Positions 23,417 to 32,474 of a DNA stretch of 36,685 bases are shown here, piece after piece. The position numbers and the translations under genes are program-made. Source of the stretch: Anaeroglomus sp964550565 (GTDB lineage: Bacteria; Planctomycetota; Phycisphaerae; Sedimentisphaerales; Anaerohalosphaeraceae); the NCBI GenBank assembly GCA_964550565.1, contig CAZKAI010000038.1:1-36685 (forward strand), written 5' to 3'. Position 1 is the first letter of the stretch. Every line of letters starts with the position of its first letter. The notes under the pieces are model-generated. The model worked only from the letters and a program-made list of their open reading frames with translations. It did no database searches and was not told the origin of the DNA.

Positions 23417-25159
23417 CTATATCACAGGTTGAGGGCCTACAAAGAATTGATATTCCTGTTTGACATCCGGCCAAAGCGGGATATCGGCTTTGACATTAAT
23501 CGCCCAGATAATCTTGTTATGTTCGGTCTCGAAGGAATGCATAGTTCTTTGGGGAATCGCAAAATGGACCTGGCCCGTTTTCATCTCATGCCGCAGCGTA
23601 GTGGACAGAAGTTCTTTTTCATAGAAAAGCTTGCGATGCGTATTGGAACCCTCTTCATCCGTGTTTACGACTTCTTCCCTGGCGGTTAATGTAAGGACTA
23701 ATTTGCGGATTCGACCAGCCTGACCACGGACTGTCCACTGGAGTTGGCCATTACCGCCCAGACATAGTGATGCAGGCTGTATCGCTATCTCGAATCGCGG
23801 ATTGAACAGGGCCAGGAACTGGTAAATCACCCAGAAAACAGTTCCAACCCCCACCAGAACAAAAGGAATCATAAACAGCGTCAAACACCAATCCGGACGG
23901 CCGGTTTTAAATCCAGAGAACACCTCATACACAAAAAACGAAAGCAAACCGTTCCAGAATCCGCAGAATATCAATGGAAAAACCAGCATCGCTATCGGAT
24001 GTTTTTGCGGCTTGAGGGCAATTTTGTCTTCCCGCAGCCCGTAGTACTGCTGATAGCCGGGTTGATGAGAGGACGTAAATGCTGTTTGAGGCTTCCAGCC
24101 TCCGATGGACTCTTTGGCCGCACGACGCTTCATGCCGATTACTGCACCGGTCATCACCGCCAGACCCACCGCAACGAAAATCAGGGGGAACAGGCCAATT
24201 GCATATTTCCACGTCAGGTCTCGATTCAAGACCGCATCGCCGGGTGATTCGGGATTGACATAACAGATAGTATTTTTGAGCTTCAGGTATTTATCCACCA
24301 CATCCCTTTTACCCTGATAACCACTGCTGGAGCCGCTCATGAAATCATAGCGGTTGCTGCGATACTCCTTATTGTCAACCACATATTCATATAAGATATC
24401 GACACTGTAAGTGGTGCCATCATCCGAATCATGACTTAGGACCTGCCCGGAAATGATGGTGCAGGGCGTTTCAATCCATGTTCTGGCACGAAACATATCC
24501 AGCATGGGCCGAATCAAAAAAATATAACTGAATCCGCACCCCGCAGCGAAGAATACGAATCCAAACAGAAGCAATCCCCATTGGCTTTTTCCGGTTTTTC
24601 CCTTCGCTTCGGGCAAAGCAGATTTATGGGTTTTCGGCTTTGGCTTATAGAACCATGTACCATAGATACCTCCTGCGCCGATGATGACAAACACCGTGGG
24701 AATCAGGATAAAGCAGGCCATACCGAGACTGTCCTGTTCAAGGATAGCCTGGGAAGGATTTTGGGGATTGACATAACATTGCGTTTGGAGGCCGGTCTGA
24801 TAACGATTGGCCAGCTTCTGCACCTTGGCATAATCGCCGGAGCCGGAATCTTTGAATTGATATCGTGTGGATTGATACGCCGCCCCGTTGACCTGATATT
24901 CATACTTGACGGCAAACCGATAGGGACTTTCAGAATCGGATTCCTGACGGACGGAACTTTCCAGAATGCGGCAACTGACGACAGACCAGCTTCGCCGATG
25001 AATTTCTGAAACGACTTCTCGGACGAGAAAGACCTCAAACAACAATCCCATACCCCCAAAGAACAGAAAAAAAACGGAGGCAAACAGTCTGCCGGCAACC
25101 GAATCAGGCTTATTTGAATCGCAACCGCTTGTCCTGTGACGTCTAAATAATAACTGCAC
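23417..25159 (-). CDS. DUF3592-type membrane protein with duplicated domain and arrestin-like C-terminus
   Basis: 580 aa. The start is a GTG at 25159, well supported by GGAGG 7 nt upstream. Two DUF3592 units occur in tandem: about residues 30-170 (WSVVSCRILESSV, VKYEYQVNGAAYQSTRY, CYVNPQNPSQAIL) and 210-340 (TPCTIISGQVLSHDS, ILYEYVVDNKEYRSNRY, CYVNPESPGDAVL). Each is flanked by membrane helices. Two further membrane segments lie near residues 395-450. The last ~130 residues form a soluble beta-rich region (LQWTVRGQAGRIRKLVLTL ... IIWAINVKADIPLWPDV) that resembles the arrestin-like protein encoded next. The role is unknown. It starts 21 nt after the GH106-like gene and is probably co-transcribed with it. 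Confidence 0.85.
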   Translation of the reverse strand: MQLLFRRHRTSGCDSNKPDSVAGRLFASVFFLFFGGMGLLFEVFLVREVVSEIHRRSWSVVSCRILESSVRQESDSESPYRFAVKYEYQVNGAAYQSTRYQFKDSGSGDYAKVQKLANRYQTGLQTQCYVNPQNPSQAILEQDSLGMACFILIPTVFVIIGAGGIYGTWFYKPKPKTHKSALPEAKGKTGKSQWGLLLFGFVFFAAGCGFSYIFLIRPMLDMFRARTWIETPCTIISGQVLSHDSDDGTTYSVDILYEYVVDNKEYRSNRYDFMSGSSSGYQGKRDVVDKYLKLKNTICYVNPESPGDAVLNRDLTWKYAIGLFPLIFVAVGLAVMTGAVIGMKRRAAKESIGGWKPQTAFTSSHQPGYQQYYGLREDKIALKPQKHPIAMLVFPLIFCGFWNGLLSFFVYEVFSGFKTGRPDWCLTLFMIPFVLVGVGTVFWVIYQFLALFNPRFEIAIQPASLCLGGNGQLQWTVRGQAGRIRKLVLTLTAREEVVNTDEEGSNTHRKLFYEKELLSTTLRHEMKTGQVHFAIPQRTMHSFETEHNKIIWAINVKADIPLWPDVKQEYQFFVGPQPVI

Positions 25160-25180
25160 CTGAAAGCCTCCAGATTTGTC

Positions 25181-28100
25181 TTACCGCTTTTGGGGTACTT
25201 GTATTTCAATAGTAACGGGGCCAATAAGCCCGGAACGCAGCGAGCCGCGATAATTGGTCGGAATGGTCAGATAATGATTGGCCAGGGTATTATAAACCAG
25301 AATTTCGATCTTGTTTTCACCCGCCCTGACATAATCGGTTATATCGACCGTCCACGGCGGCGCTACGCGAACGCCAGCCTTTTTCCCGTTTACATGAACT
25401 TCGGCTGTAGCGACCACATCACCAAGATGGAGTTCTGCTTCCCCTTTGATTTGTTCGGCCTTGATATCCACTGTTTTGCGATACCATGCCCCGCCGGAAT
25501 AACTTTCCAGAACAGATCCCTGCGACCAGTCGCCCAGAGTTGTCTGCCCTACACCACAATCCAGAATAACAGGCTCAGGTAATGCCGCCCCCCCGGCACT
25601 TCCCGCCGGATGTTCAATCCGCATTGCAACGGCTGCATTGGACCGTACCAATTCAGGCACAGTCGCCAGATATTCCGATGCCCCTCTGCTTGCATCACCG
25701 GTTTTGACTACTTTGGTCTCCCGGCCATCCACCCAGACCTGAATCGTTCCAATCGAAGTTATTTTCATACCACGGAGTCCCGGCGGGCCAATAAACCGAT
25801 ACCATCCGGCCCGGGTTTGCTTTCCTGCGAATACATCCAAAGCAATTACTCCCGGTCGGTCATACCACTGCATGGCAAGCGGAGTACGTTCCCTGCTCTG
25901 AGGCCTATTACATTCTTCCAGGACAAAATGCCCGCGGCCAAAGCTCTCATATCGCAGCAGCACGCCATTGCCGCCTTTTTTCAATTGGACCTCCACACCG
26001 GGTTTGATCCCAATACCATTTACATAAACAGTAGCCGGTTCCAGACCTCCTGTCCGTATCAGGGCGGTCGTATCCATGTCTGCAAAAGCACTGGTCCACA
26101 GATAATATCGTTTGCCGTCGTCTTCCTGAATGTACTGTGTCTCCCTATGGCCCGGGTTAGCCTTGCCAAGACATATAAAATCATCACTGATCTTTTCCTT
26201 CAATCCATGCCAGCCCTGATGCCCGGGGTCGCCCTCTTTACCCCACCGCCACGAGAAATCATACTGCGTCCAGGGGTATTTTTCGCCCCCAATCTCGACA
26301 GCAGCCGATGAGTCTATCTGTTTTAACGTCGCAAGCCTGGCATCCAATTCAGCTATATCAATATTTTCCGGCAGTGGCCCCAGTTTCCAGAATTTTGGTC
26401 CAAAATCATACGTTACCCGCTGCCATGCTGAATCATCGAAATCGCGCCTTTGCCAGCCGGGATTTGCCTCCGCTTCTTCCGCATAGGCAAATATCCGTGC
26501 TTCGGCTCCGATGACCTGCTGCGTTATCGGCAGGCGGAAATCTCCCCATCGATTATCCAGGGTCGGTTTCAGTTCGAAGTCCCATCCTTCATTCGGAATC
26601 GATATCGCCGCTGCGGTTTCTATTTCCGCACAGGCCTCTGCCGGTTGCGCCTTTCCGGGACTGAAAACGATAATCTGCGATTCATATTGCTCAAGCGGCA
26701 TCCTGACTGTCGTTCCGATTTCTGTTTCCCTGACTACACATGCCGGCTCAATTTTCCCCGTCCAGGGATCCCATATCTGAGCTGCTCCTTTGGCATGAAA
26801 AGTACATTCTGATCCCTTTGCGGCATCCATTACCATAAACACATCACGATTGCCGATTTTTCGATGCATAGAACGAACAGGTTTTCCAGACTCCACTGCA
26901 CGACAAACCAGTGAGCCCACTTCAGGAACAATCTGTTCGACCTTTGGAACAATCAATCCGAGCCCGCCTGCCTTATTTTCCTGCCGCACGACAGACTGGT
27001 TTGCTTTCGCCTCAGATGCGGTCAGACTGAATATGCTCTTGACTGCCTCATCGAGCACCAAGTCATTTCTACCCGCCCGATCACTGGCTTGCGGCAGTTC
27101 GTCAATGGCAATCACAATTCCGCCGGCCGCACAAAACGCCCTTGCCTTATCCAGAGTAGACCACCGTATCGCCTGGATTGACGGCAGAATAAGCACCTTA
27201 TACGCCGCATCAGAAACAGCCAGTTTGCCGTCCTGAATTACCGCTGTTTCTATCGATTGATCATCGATAAAGATAAAATCATAGCCATTTGCAAAAAGCA
27301 ATTCACCGGCGGCAAATGCAGCATTTGTTGCCTTTTGACCGTCCATTTTCGCATGATATGGACTTACCGGATATAATATGGCGATATCAGATTGATGCAC
27401 ACCCTGACTGAGCAAATAAGAAAGTCGCTCAAAATATTTCAGAAAAACCTCCATGTGATCCCAATATGGCATACGGAAATGATAACATGGAGGCGCCCAC
27501 TCCCAATACCCGCCATAGGTGGTGTAATACAGCCCATGAAGATTCAGCAGGTTACAGCCATACAGATAATTTTCCCGGGTGGCATACATAAGCTGCTCAG
27601 GGAAAGCCCCCCACCCAAAGCTGTGGTACCCTTCCAGCCATACCCGGGGAAGTTTATATAAATGGGCAATCGAACTGGAAACCTTGCCTTTTATCAGGTC
27701 TGCATGACCGCCCGGGGTATCATGGCCGGGAGCTGTATACCAGCGTATGCTGCGGAAGTAATCTCCGTAGGCCTGGGGTTCCCTGCCTCTGCCCATATTG
27801 TCACAGCCGTAGATCTTCCCGCGAGACATATGCCAGTTGAATATCGGCTCAAAATACCGCTGCTCGGCTAACTGTACTTTTACATCCATGAAGTCCATAC
27901 AGGCCTTGGGGGTTACTGCTCCAATATCGGTAAACAAAGCTGGCAGCACATCAAAAACATCATAGCCCTTCTGTATGCGAAACGCTTCTCTGAAATCATC
28001 GGTCCAGATATAATCCCCCACGCCAAATTGAAGTTCGTCATGGAAAAAATAATTTAATCCTGCAGCTGTTTTGTCGGATGTATTATCTTCGAATCGCTGG

Positions 28101-28873
28101 AAAAACTGTTCAATAACCCGCTTTCCGGATTGAGGATGCATTGGATTGAGTGTTCCTGGTTTGCGATCCGCTGTAAATACCCATATCTCAAAATCGCTGC
28201 GGGGCGCCTTCCATTCCAGTTGGCTATTTCTGACGGCAGAGAGCAAATCAATCCCACCGGATTCGAGTACGTTATTTCGGACTGGGTATGCATGAACGCC
28301 AATAGCTCCCTGCGGAATTTTGATCAACACGGTTTGATCGGCTTTTACAGGCGATTTACTTTCCACCTTGATTTCACGCCCCTGAATCTCAGGATCGGAA
28401 TAAATTGTCCGGCTGATGAGACTTTGACCGTTGGGCCAGTCGATAGTGTAGCCGCTTAAGCCTATACCCATCCCCCTTTTCTTGCATTCTGCGGCGACAA
28501 ATTTCCAGACATCCCACCATGGGTCCGTAAATAGTTCAGGCTGTGCCGGATAGGTTGGCCAACCGGGTGTATCCTGGTGAGCATAGTTGACCTGCATCCC
28601 GGTTATTCCCTTTTTGTGAAGTTCTTCAATCTGCCACAAGAGCCTGTCTTTATCGAGTGCCTGCCCCGTCCACCACCAGAAGGGAACTTCGCCATACCCG
28701 GCCGGGGGAGTCTGAAAACCGGGCAAGACATCCAGATTAGCATCACGCGAGGGGAAGCCCGGTGCATCTGTTGGATAGGACGTCAGCCCTGGATTCAAAG
28801 CAGAGACAACGACGGATTGACAGAGGCAAAATGAACTGAATATGATGCCAACTAACCAGCATTGAACTTGCAT
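25181..28873 (-). CDS. Secreted GH106-type glycoside hydrolase, probable alpha-L-rhamnosidase
   Basis: 1230 aa from the ATG at 28873, preferred over an upstream TTG because AGGAG is correctly spaced. A signal peptide (WLVGIIFSSFCLCQSVVVS) precedes the family opening, GYGEVPFWWWTGQALDKDRL with QIEELHKKGITGMQVNYAH, the hallmark of the PF17132/GH106 (alpha/beta)8 catalytic domain. The barrel continues to about residue 560, followed by a glutamine-amidotransferase-like segment (AAYKVLILPSIQAIRWSTL). The C-terminal third is beta-sandwich, ending in a galactose-binding/beta-mannosidase-like fold (VHVNGKKAGVRVAPPWTVDITDYV). GH106 enzymes remove alpha-L-rhamnose from pectic rhamnogalacturonan and similar glycans. 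The exact substrate is unknown. First gene of a three-gene run with the DUF3592 and arrestin-like genes. Confidence 0.85.
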   Translation of the reverse strand: MQVQCWLVGIIFSSFCLCQSVVVSALNPGLTSYPTDAPGFPSRDANLDVLPGFQTPPAGYGEVPFWWWTGQALDKDRLLWQIEELHKKGITGMQVNYAHQDTPGWPTYPAQPELFTDPWWDVWKFVAAECKKRGMGIGLSGYTIDWPNGQSLISRTIYSDPEIQGREIKVESKSPVKADQTVLIKIPQGAIGVHAYPVRNNVLESGGIDLLSAVRNSQLEWKAPRSDFEIWVFTADRKPGTLNPMHPQSGKRVIEQFFQRFEDNTSDKTAAGLNYFFHDELQFGVGDYIWTDDFREAFRIQKGYDVFDVLPALFTDIGAVTPKACMDFMDVKVQLAEQRYFEPIFNWHMSRGKIYGCDNMGRGREPQAYGDYFRSIRWYTAPGHDTPGGHADLIKGKVSSSIAHLYKLPRVWLEGYHSFGWGAFPEQLMYATRENYLYGCNLLNLHGLYYTTYGGYWEWAPPCYHFRMPYWDHMEVFLKYFERLSYLLSQGVHQSDIAILYPVSPYHAKMDGQKATNAAFAAGELLFANGYDFIFIDDQSIETAVIQDGKLAVSDAAYKVLILPSIQAIRWSTLDKARAFCAAGGIVIAIDELPQASDRAGRNDLVLDEAVKSIFSLTASEAKANQSVVRQENKAGGLGLIVPKVEQIVPEVGSLVCRAVESGKPVRSMHRKIGNRDVFMVMDAAKGSECTFHAKGAAQIWDPWTGKIEPACVVRETEIGTTVRMPLEQYESQIIVFSPGKAQPAEACAEIETAAAISIPNEGWDFELKPTLDNRWGDFRLPITQQVIGAEARIFAYAEEAEANPGWQRRDFDDSAWQRVTYDFGPKFWKLGPLPENIDIAELDARLATLKQIDSSAAVEIGGEKYPWTQYDFSWRWGKEGDPGHQGWHGLKEKISDDFICLGKANPGHRETQYIQEDDGKRYYLWTSAFADMDTTALIRTGGLEPATVYVNGIGIKPGVEVQLKKGGNGVLLRYESFGRGHFVLEECNRPQSRERTPLAMQWYDRPGVIALDVFAGKQTRAGWYRFIGPPGLRGMKITSIGTIQVWVDGRETKVVKTGDASRGASEYLATVPELVRSNAAVAMRIEHPAGSAGGAALPEPVILDCGVGQTTLGDWSQGSVLESYSGGAWYRKTVDIKAEQIKGEAELHLGDVVATAEVHVNGKKAGVRVAPPWTVDITDYVRAGENKIEILVYNTLANHYLTIPTNYRGSLRSGLIGPVTIEIQVPQKR

Positions 28874-29066
28874 AAACAACTCCTATTGCATTCTTATTTC
28901 AAAGAAATCAAATAAAAAGCTCTTTCAATATGCCAGGACTCTACGTTTAAAGTTTTCCTGTGAGAAAAAAGGTTCTCTGCTATTGGGTAAACTATACTAC
29001 ATAACTCCAGAAATCTCTACCATTTCCAAAAAAATAAGCACATTTTGCAGCAAAAAGAGGATATTC

Positions 29067-29095
29067 TTGACACTGCAAGGCGGTTTTTGTAAAAT
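29067..29095 (+). promoter_or_regulatory. Predicted promoter of the DUF3616-like/kinase operon
   Basis: Perfect TTGACA (29067-29072), 17-nt spacer, TAAAAT (29090-29095). Transcription should begin near 29102, making the ATG at 29105 nearly leaderless. The ATG at 29120 would have an 18-nt leader with GGAG at good spacing. Confidence 0.75.
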
Positions 29096-29119
29096 TTATA
29101 TGAGATGAATGGAGAAAAA

Positions 29120-30262
29120 ATGGCTTACAGGTTGGGTTCAATTCGGATATCTATTCTCTTGCTTGCGGCGGTGGTATGCCCATTGGGCTCGTTCTGTACA
29201 CAGGCAGAAGAGCCGGGCAGGGTCTATGAAATCCGCTTTGACGTGATTGAACCGCCGGTAGTTGCCCAGAAAGATATTACCGTCAAGGCGCCTATGTCCA
29301 ACCAGCAGACAGAACTCAAAGCCCTCGAATGCAGCGGACTGGCCTGGATGGATGGAGTCCTGATTATAGCCAGCGACCGGCATGAGCACCTGCTGTTTAC
29401 CTGCCCGGTGGATTTGAACAAAATGGAGATTGGGACACCGGAACATCATGTTCTGATACATAACGAGCAATTTCTGCTCAATGATGCAGAATCACTGACC
29501 ATTCTGAACAAAAGCGGACAATCGTCTATCTATGTGATGTGTTCTCTGAGCAACGCACCGAATGCTCAGCCTCTGCCGCAGCGCCGCCATTTATTCCACG
29601 GAAAGATCAAATCCGTCCGGCCGCTGACGCTGGATCGCACCAAAGTGGTCTCGGCTGGAACGCTGCGTCAGCAGTTGGAAAGCTGCTTTGAGACGATTGG
29701 AGTCCTGCCATATTATACCTTTAATGCAGATCCCGGTGAAAACAAGAATACCTATCGCTGGGCGAATGTGGAAGGAATTACCTTCACACCCGATGGACAG
29801 ACGCTGCTTGGCGGGATTCGCAATCCCTTATTTGATAACGCCGCGATGCTGTTTGCGGTGTCAGGCATGCCCGAGATGAGACAGCCTGCCCTGCCGGATT
29901 CACTCATGGTGACTGACCTGTTTTTGCTGGACCTGGATGGACGGGGAATCAGTGATCTGTGCTGGGACCCTATTACCCAGGGATACCTGATTACCGCGGC
30001 CAAAAGCAACGGCCCCCGCCTCAATCCCAACAGCCCGTATCCGCCCAATACGCTGGACAGCGCCCTGTTCTGGTGGAGCGGAAATAAAAAAGACAATCCG
30101 ATTCTGGTGGCCCGAATCCCGGATATGACCATCGAAGCAGTCTGCCGTTTGGGGGACAGCCGCTACATTGCCTTAGGCAGTGATGAAGGCGATATCAGTG
30201 AAGGACGCGGGGCTCGACAAAGCATTTTGACAATTATGGAATTTACGGGGATACCCCGATAG
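29120..30262 (+). CDS. Secreted DUF3616-like beta-propeller-type protein
   Basis: 380 aa from the ATG at 29120 (GGAG five nt upstream); an in-frame ATG at 29105 would add five residues. The signal peptide reads ISILLLAAVVCPLGSFCTQA, with a cysteine near the cleavage point, so a lipoprotein is not fully excluded. The mature part has propeller-like repeats: LECSGLAWMDGVLIIASDR, NVEGITFTPDGQTLLGGIRNPL, GISDLCWDPITQGYLITAA. The NVEG...G(L/I)R block is typical of DUF3616 and phytase-like esterase propellers. No catalytic residues can be assigned. It is 10 nt upstream of the Ser/Thr kinase gene, so both come from one transcript. It may be an extracytoplasmic partner or ligand-binding protein for the kinase; that is inference. 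Confidence 0.75.
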   Translation: MAYRLGSIRISILLLAAVVCPLGSFCTQAEEPGRVYEIRFDVIEPPVVAQKDITVKAPMSNQQTELKALECSGLAWMDGVLIIASDRHEHLLFTCPVDLNKMEIGTPEHHVLIHNEQFLLNDAESLTILNKSGQSSIYVMCSLSNAPNAQPLPQRRHLFHGKIKSVRPLTLDRTKVVSAGTLRQQLESCFETIGVLPYYTFNADPGENKNTYRWANVEGITFTPDGQTLLGGIRNPLFDNAAMLFAVSGMPEMRQPALPDSLMVTDLFLLDLDGRGISDLCWDPITQGYLITAAKSNGPRLNPNSPYPPNTLDSALFWWSGNKKDNPILVARIPDMTIEAVCRLGDSRYIALGSDEGDISEGRGARQSILTIMEFTGIPR

Positions 30263-30272
30263 CCGGATAAGC

Positions 30273-31793
30273 ATGATGGAAGAGCCAAAACACAGCCCTC
30301 AGTTCAGTCCCGACGACCAGAAGGCCTTTGCGGAATCGCTGGTGACCCATCATGGCTCCGGCGGCAAGCCGCAGAGTTCAGACTCCGGCGTCCCATCGTC
30401 AGCCGATAAAACCAGCACCAAGCCTCAACCGTGGATCGGCAAAGTGATGGGGCATTTTAAATTGCTGCGTCTGATTGGTGAAGGCGCCATGGGGCTGGTC
30501 ATTCAGGCCGAGGATACGCATTTAAAGCGGATTGTGGCGTTAAAGGTTCTGCGGAAAAAGCTCTCAGAAGGCGAAAAGGGCAAAGATGCCGTCGAGCAGT
30601 TTCTCCGTGAAGCCCGGGCCGCCGCATCCATCGAGCATCCCAATATCGTCCGCGTCTATGAGATTAACCAGCACGCAGGCTGGTGGTACATTGCAATGGA
30701 AATGGTCTCGGGGAACAGCCTGCAGGAGATTGTCAAGGCTGCTGGTGCCCTGCCGGTGTCCAGGGCGTGTCCGATTATTGCCGATGCGGCTATTGGGCTT
30801 CAAGTGGCTCACGAAATGGGCATGATTCATCGCGATATCAAGCCCAGCAATATTCTGGTGACCCGTAACGGTCATGGAAAAATCAGCGACTTCGGGCTGG
30901 TCCGGGTGGATGACCCCAACGATCCATTTGATACCTACGCCCAGCAATCCATCGGCACGCCGCACTACATGGCGCCGGAAGTAATTCGGCGGGAAGCTTT
31001 AACCCCGGCTGTTGATATTTACAGTCTGGGGGCAACTTTGTATTATGTACTGGCCGGCCGGCCTCCGTTTGCCGGGGGGAAAATGGAGGAGATTCTCAAG
31101 CAGCACCTGCATTCTGAACCGCCGGATATTCTGCAATATATGCCCAACGGTTCGCCGGAACTGGCGTCTCTGATCCAGCGGATGATGGCCAAGGAGCCGG
31201 GGGTTCGTCCCTCTGCAGCGGAAGTGGCCGCCATTCTTCACGCAGAATCGATTACTTTTTCATCCGATTCTCAGGCGACAGGTGGTCCCGGCGGTTCCAC
31301 ACTGGCCATGGATTGGCAGGGTGTGCTGCAGAAAACGCGAACCACAATACCAGGTCAGCTTACCCAAACAAGCCTGAAGCCCCCTGCACAGAAACGATTG
31401 TGGCAACTGTTGTCTAAAATCAGCACGATGTGGTGCATTGTGATTGCGTCTGCACTGATTCTTGTGATTATCACCATTATCATATTATTGAGCAGCGATG
31501 GGAATCCCAAACAGAACCGCCGGGCTGTTGAAAAACTATTTCCTAACGCCCCCGATAGTTTCGGCACTCGGAATACCGGTATCCCCCCCACCCCTGCTCC
31601 GCTGACTGAGGTACCCGGTTTCTCCTGGAAAGGTAAAGTGGACACCTCGGGGGTTAAATTTGTTGCCAGTCAATCCGGCCGATACTTCTATTCCGTTGAA
31701 GACCGACGTGCCATACTCATCAGAGCCGATCAGTATATAGGATATGCCTCTGCAGATGAGGCCATCAAAGACGGCAAGCAGCCAGCCCCCTGA
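30273..31793 (+). CDS. Membrane Ser/Thr protein kinase with a degenerate Ada-type zinc-ribbon-like outer tail
   Basis: 506 aa. A low-complexity N-terminus of about 55 residues precedes a complete Hanks kinase domain: glycine loop IGEGAMGLV, catalytic Lys91 in ALKVL, HRDIKPSN with Asp188, DFG at 206-208, then APE and DIYSLG. The kinase is therefore expected to be active. A linker leads to one membrane helix at about residues 387-406 (IVIASALILVIITIIILL). The outer tail ends with FVASQSGRYFYSVEDRRA and YIGYASADEAIKDGKQPAP. This aligns by eye with the Ada metal-binding family (VASKxxKxYHxxxCxxAxRI...FxSxEEAxxxGYRPC). The positions expected to be cysteine are not cysteine here. The start may be either of two adjacent ATGs. 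Confidence 0.93.
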   Translation: MMEEPKHSPQFSPDDQKAFAESLVTHHGSGGKPQSSDSGVPSSADKTSTKPQPWIGKVMGHFKLLRLIGEGAMGLVIQAEDTHLKRIVALKVLRKKLSEGEKGKDAVEQFLREARAAASIEHPNIVRVYEINQHAGWWYIAMEMVSGNSLQEIVKAAGALPVSRACPIIADAAIGLQVAHEMGMIHRDIKPSNILVTRNGHGKISDFGLVRVDDPNDPFDTYAQQSIGTPHYMAPEVIRREALTPAVDIYSLGATLYYVLAGRPPFAGGKMEEILKQHLHSEPPDILQYMPNGSPELASLIQRMMAKEPGVRPSAAEVAAILHAESITFSSDSQATGGPGGSTLAMDWQGVLQKTRTTIPGQLTQTSLKPPAQKRLWQLLSKISTMWCIVIASALILVIITIIILLSSDGNPKQNRRAVEKLFPNAPDSFGTRNTGIPPTPAPLTEVPGFSWKGKVDTSGVKFVASQSGRYFYSVEDRRAILIRADQYIGYASADEAIKDGKQPAP

Positions 31794-32032
31794 TATACGT
31801 GATTCCTCTGTTTATTCAGAATAAATATCTCTGACTTACTTTGTAATCTTTTGGATGTAAAAACAGTAGTATCCTCAACAAATAACTACCGCATTGCTCC
31901 TTTATGTTTAATAAGAACCATCGGCAACCTTCTGGATTGTTTTCTGGGCTGTTGATGACCGCGAGATTTCCCGGATTGCTTCATCGTTATGTCTCCTGTT
32001 TTACGAAAAGTGCTCTTAATCCTTCACGAGAG

Positions 32033-32054
32033 CCTTAGAGAGACTAAGGTTTTT
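32033..32054 (+). terminator. Possible Rho-independent terminator
   Basis: CCTTAG (32033-32038) pairs with CTAAGG (32044-32049) around a 5-nt loop, followed by TTTTT. The stem is short. It lies 240 nt after the kinase stop and could also reduce read-through into the opposite-strand gene. The 264 nt between the kinase and 32058 hold nothing else recognisable apart from a TTTATTC/GAATAAA dyad near 31817-31831. Confidence 0.45.
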
Positions 32055-32057
32055 ACG

Positions 32058-32264
32058 TTATGGCATAAATGGATAGCGTATAGGTAAAGGTGATGTCTGC
32101 CCCGTACCACTGCCGGCCAGAATGCTGAGTACAATCAACAACAGAATCATCGATAATAGAACGATTGTCGGCCAGAACCATGGGGCATGTATTATTTGCT
32201 CAAAACGCTTTTCCATGGCATGCCAATCGGGTCTGTGAAAATGAGGTAAATGGAGTTCACGCAT
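32058..32264 (-). CDS. Small single-pass membrane protein (68 aa)
   Basis: 68 aa. GGGAGG lies 7 nt upstream of the ATG, one of the best ribosome-binding sites in the window, which argues for a real gene. The N-terminal 30 residues are polar and His-rich (RELHLPHFHRPDWHAMEKRF). One membrane helix follows (FWPTIVLLSMILLLIVLSILAG, about residues 30-51), then a short tail. A minus-strand TATAAT at 32315-32320 could be its -10 box. No family was recognised and the function is unknown. It stands alone between the kinase and the 734-aa secreted protein; the 210 nt upstream of it contain no other gene. Confidence 0.7.
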   Translation of the reverse strand: MRELHLPHFHRPDWHAMEKRFEQIIHAPWFWPTIVLLSMILLLIVLSILAGSGTGQTSPLPIRYPFMP

Positions 32265-32474
32265 CGTCTTACCTCCCTGCTAAATTATATTCTTTATATC
32301 CGATATATCATTTTATTATACGACGAAAACAGCCGAAAGTTTGCGATGGAAGTCCCAAATTCTCTTTCCAGATTGAAAGGATGTACAAGAGACCTCCAAT
32401 CCCATGTATTCTATCATCGTAAAGATTCCACCCAAACATAGCCTCACTTTGGGAGGAATATTTTAGCTATAGTT

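Noticed and set aside
25610..26311. 233-codon plus-strand ORF
   Set aside because: Antisense to the GH106-like gene with no recognisable domain or ribosome-binding site.
32431..32453. CCCAAA/TTTGGG hairpin after the 734-aa gene as a terminator
   Set aside because: Only six base pairs with an 11-nt loop and no T-tract on the minus strand.
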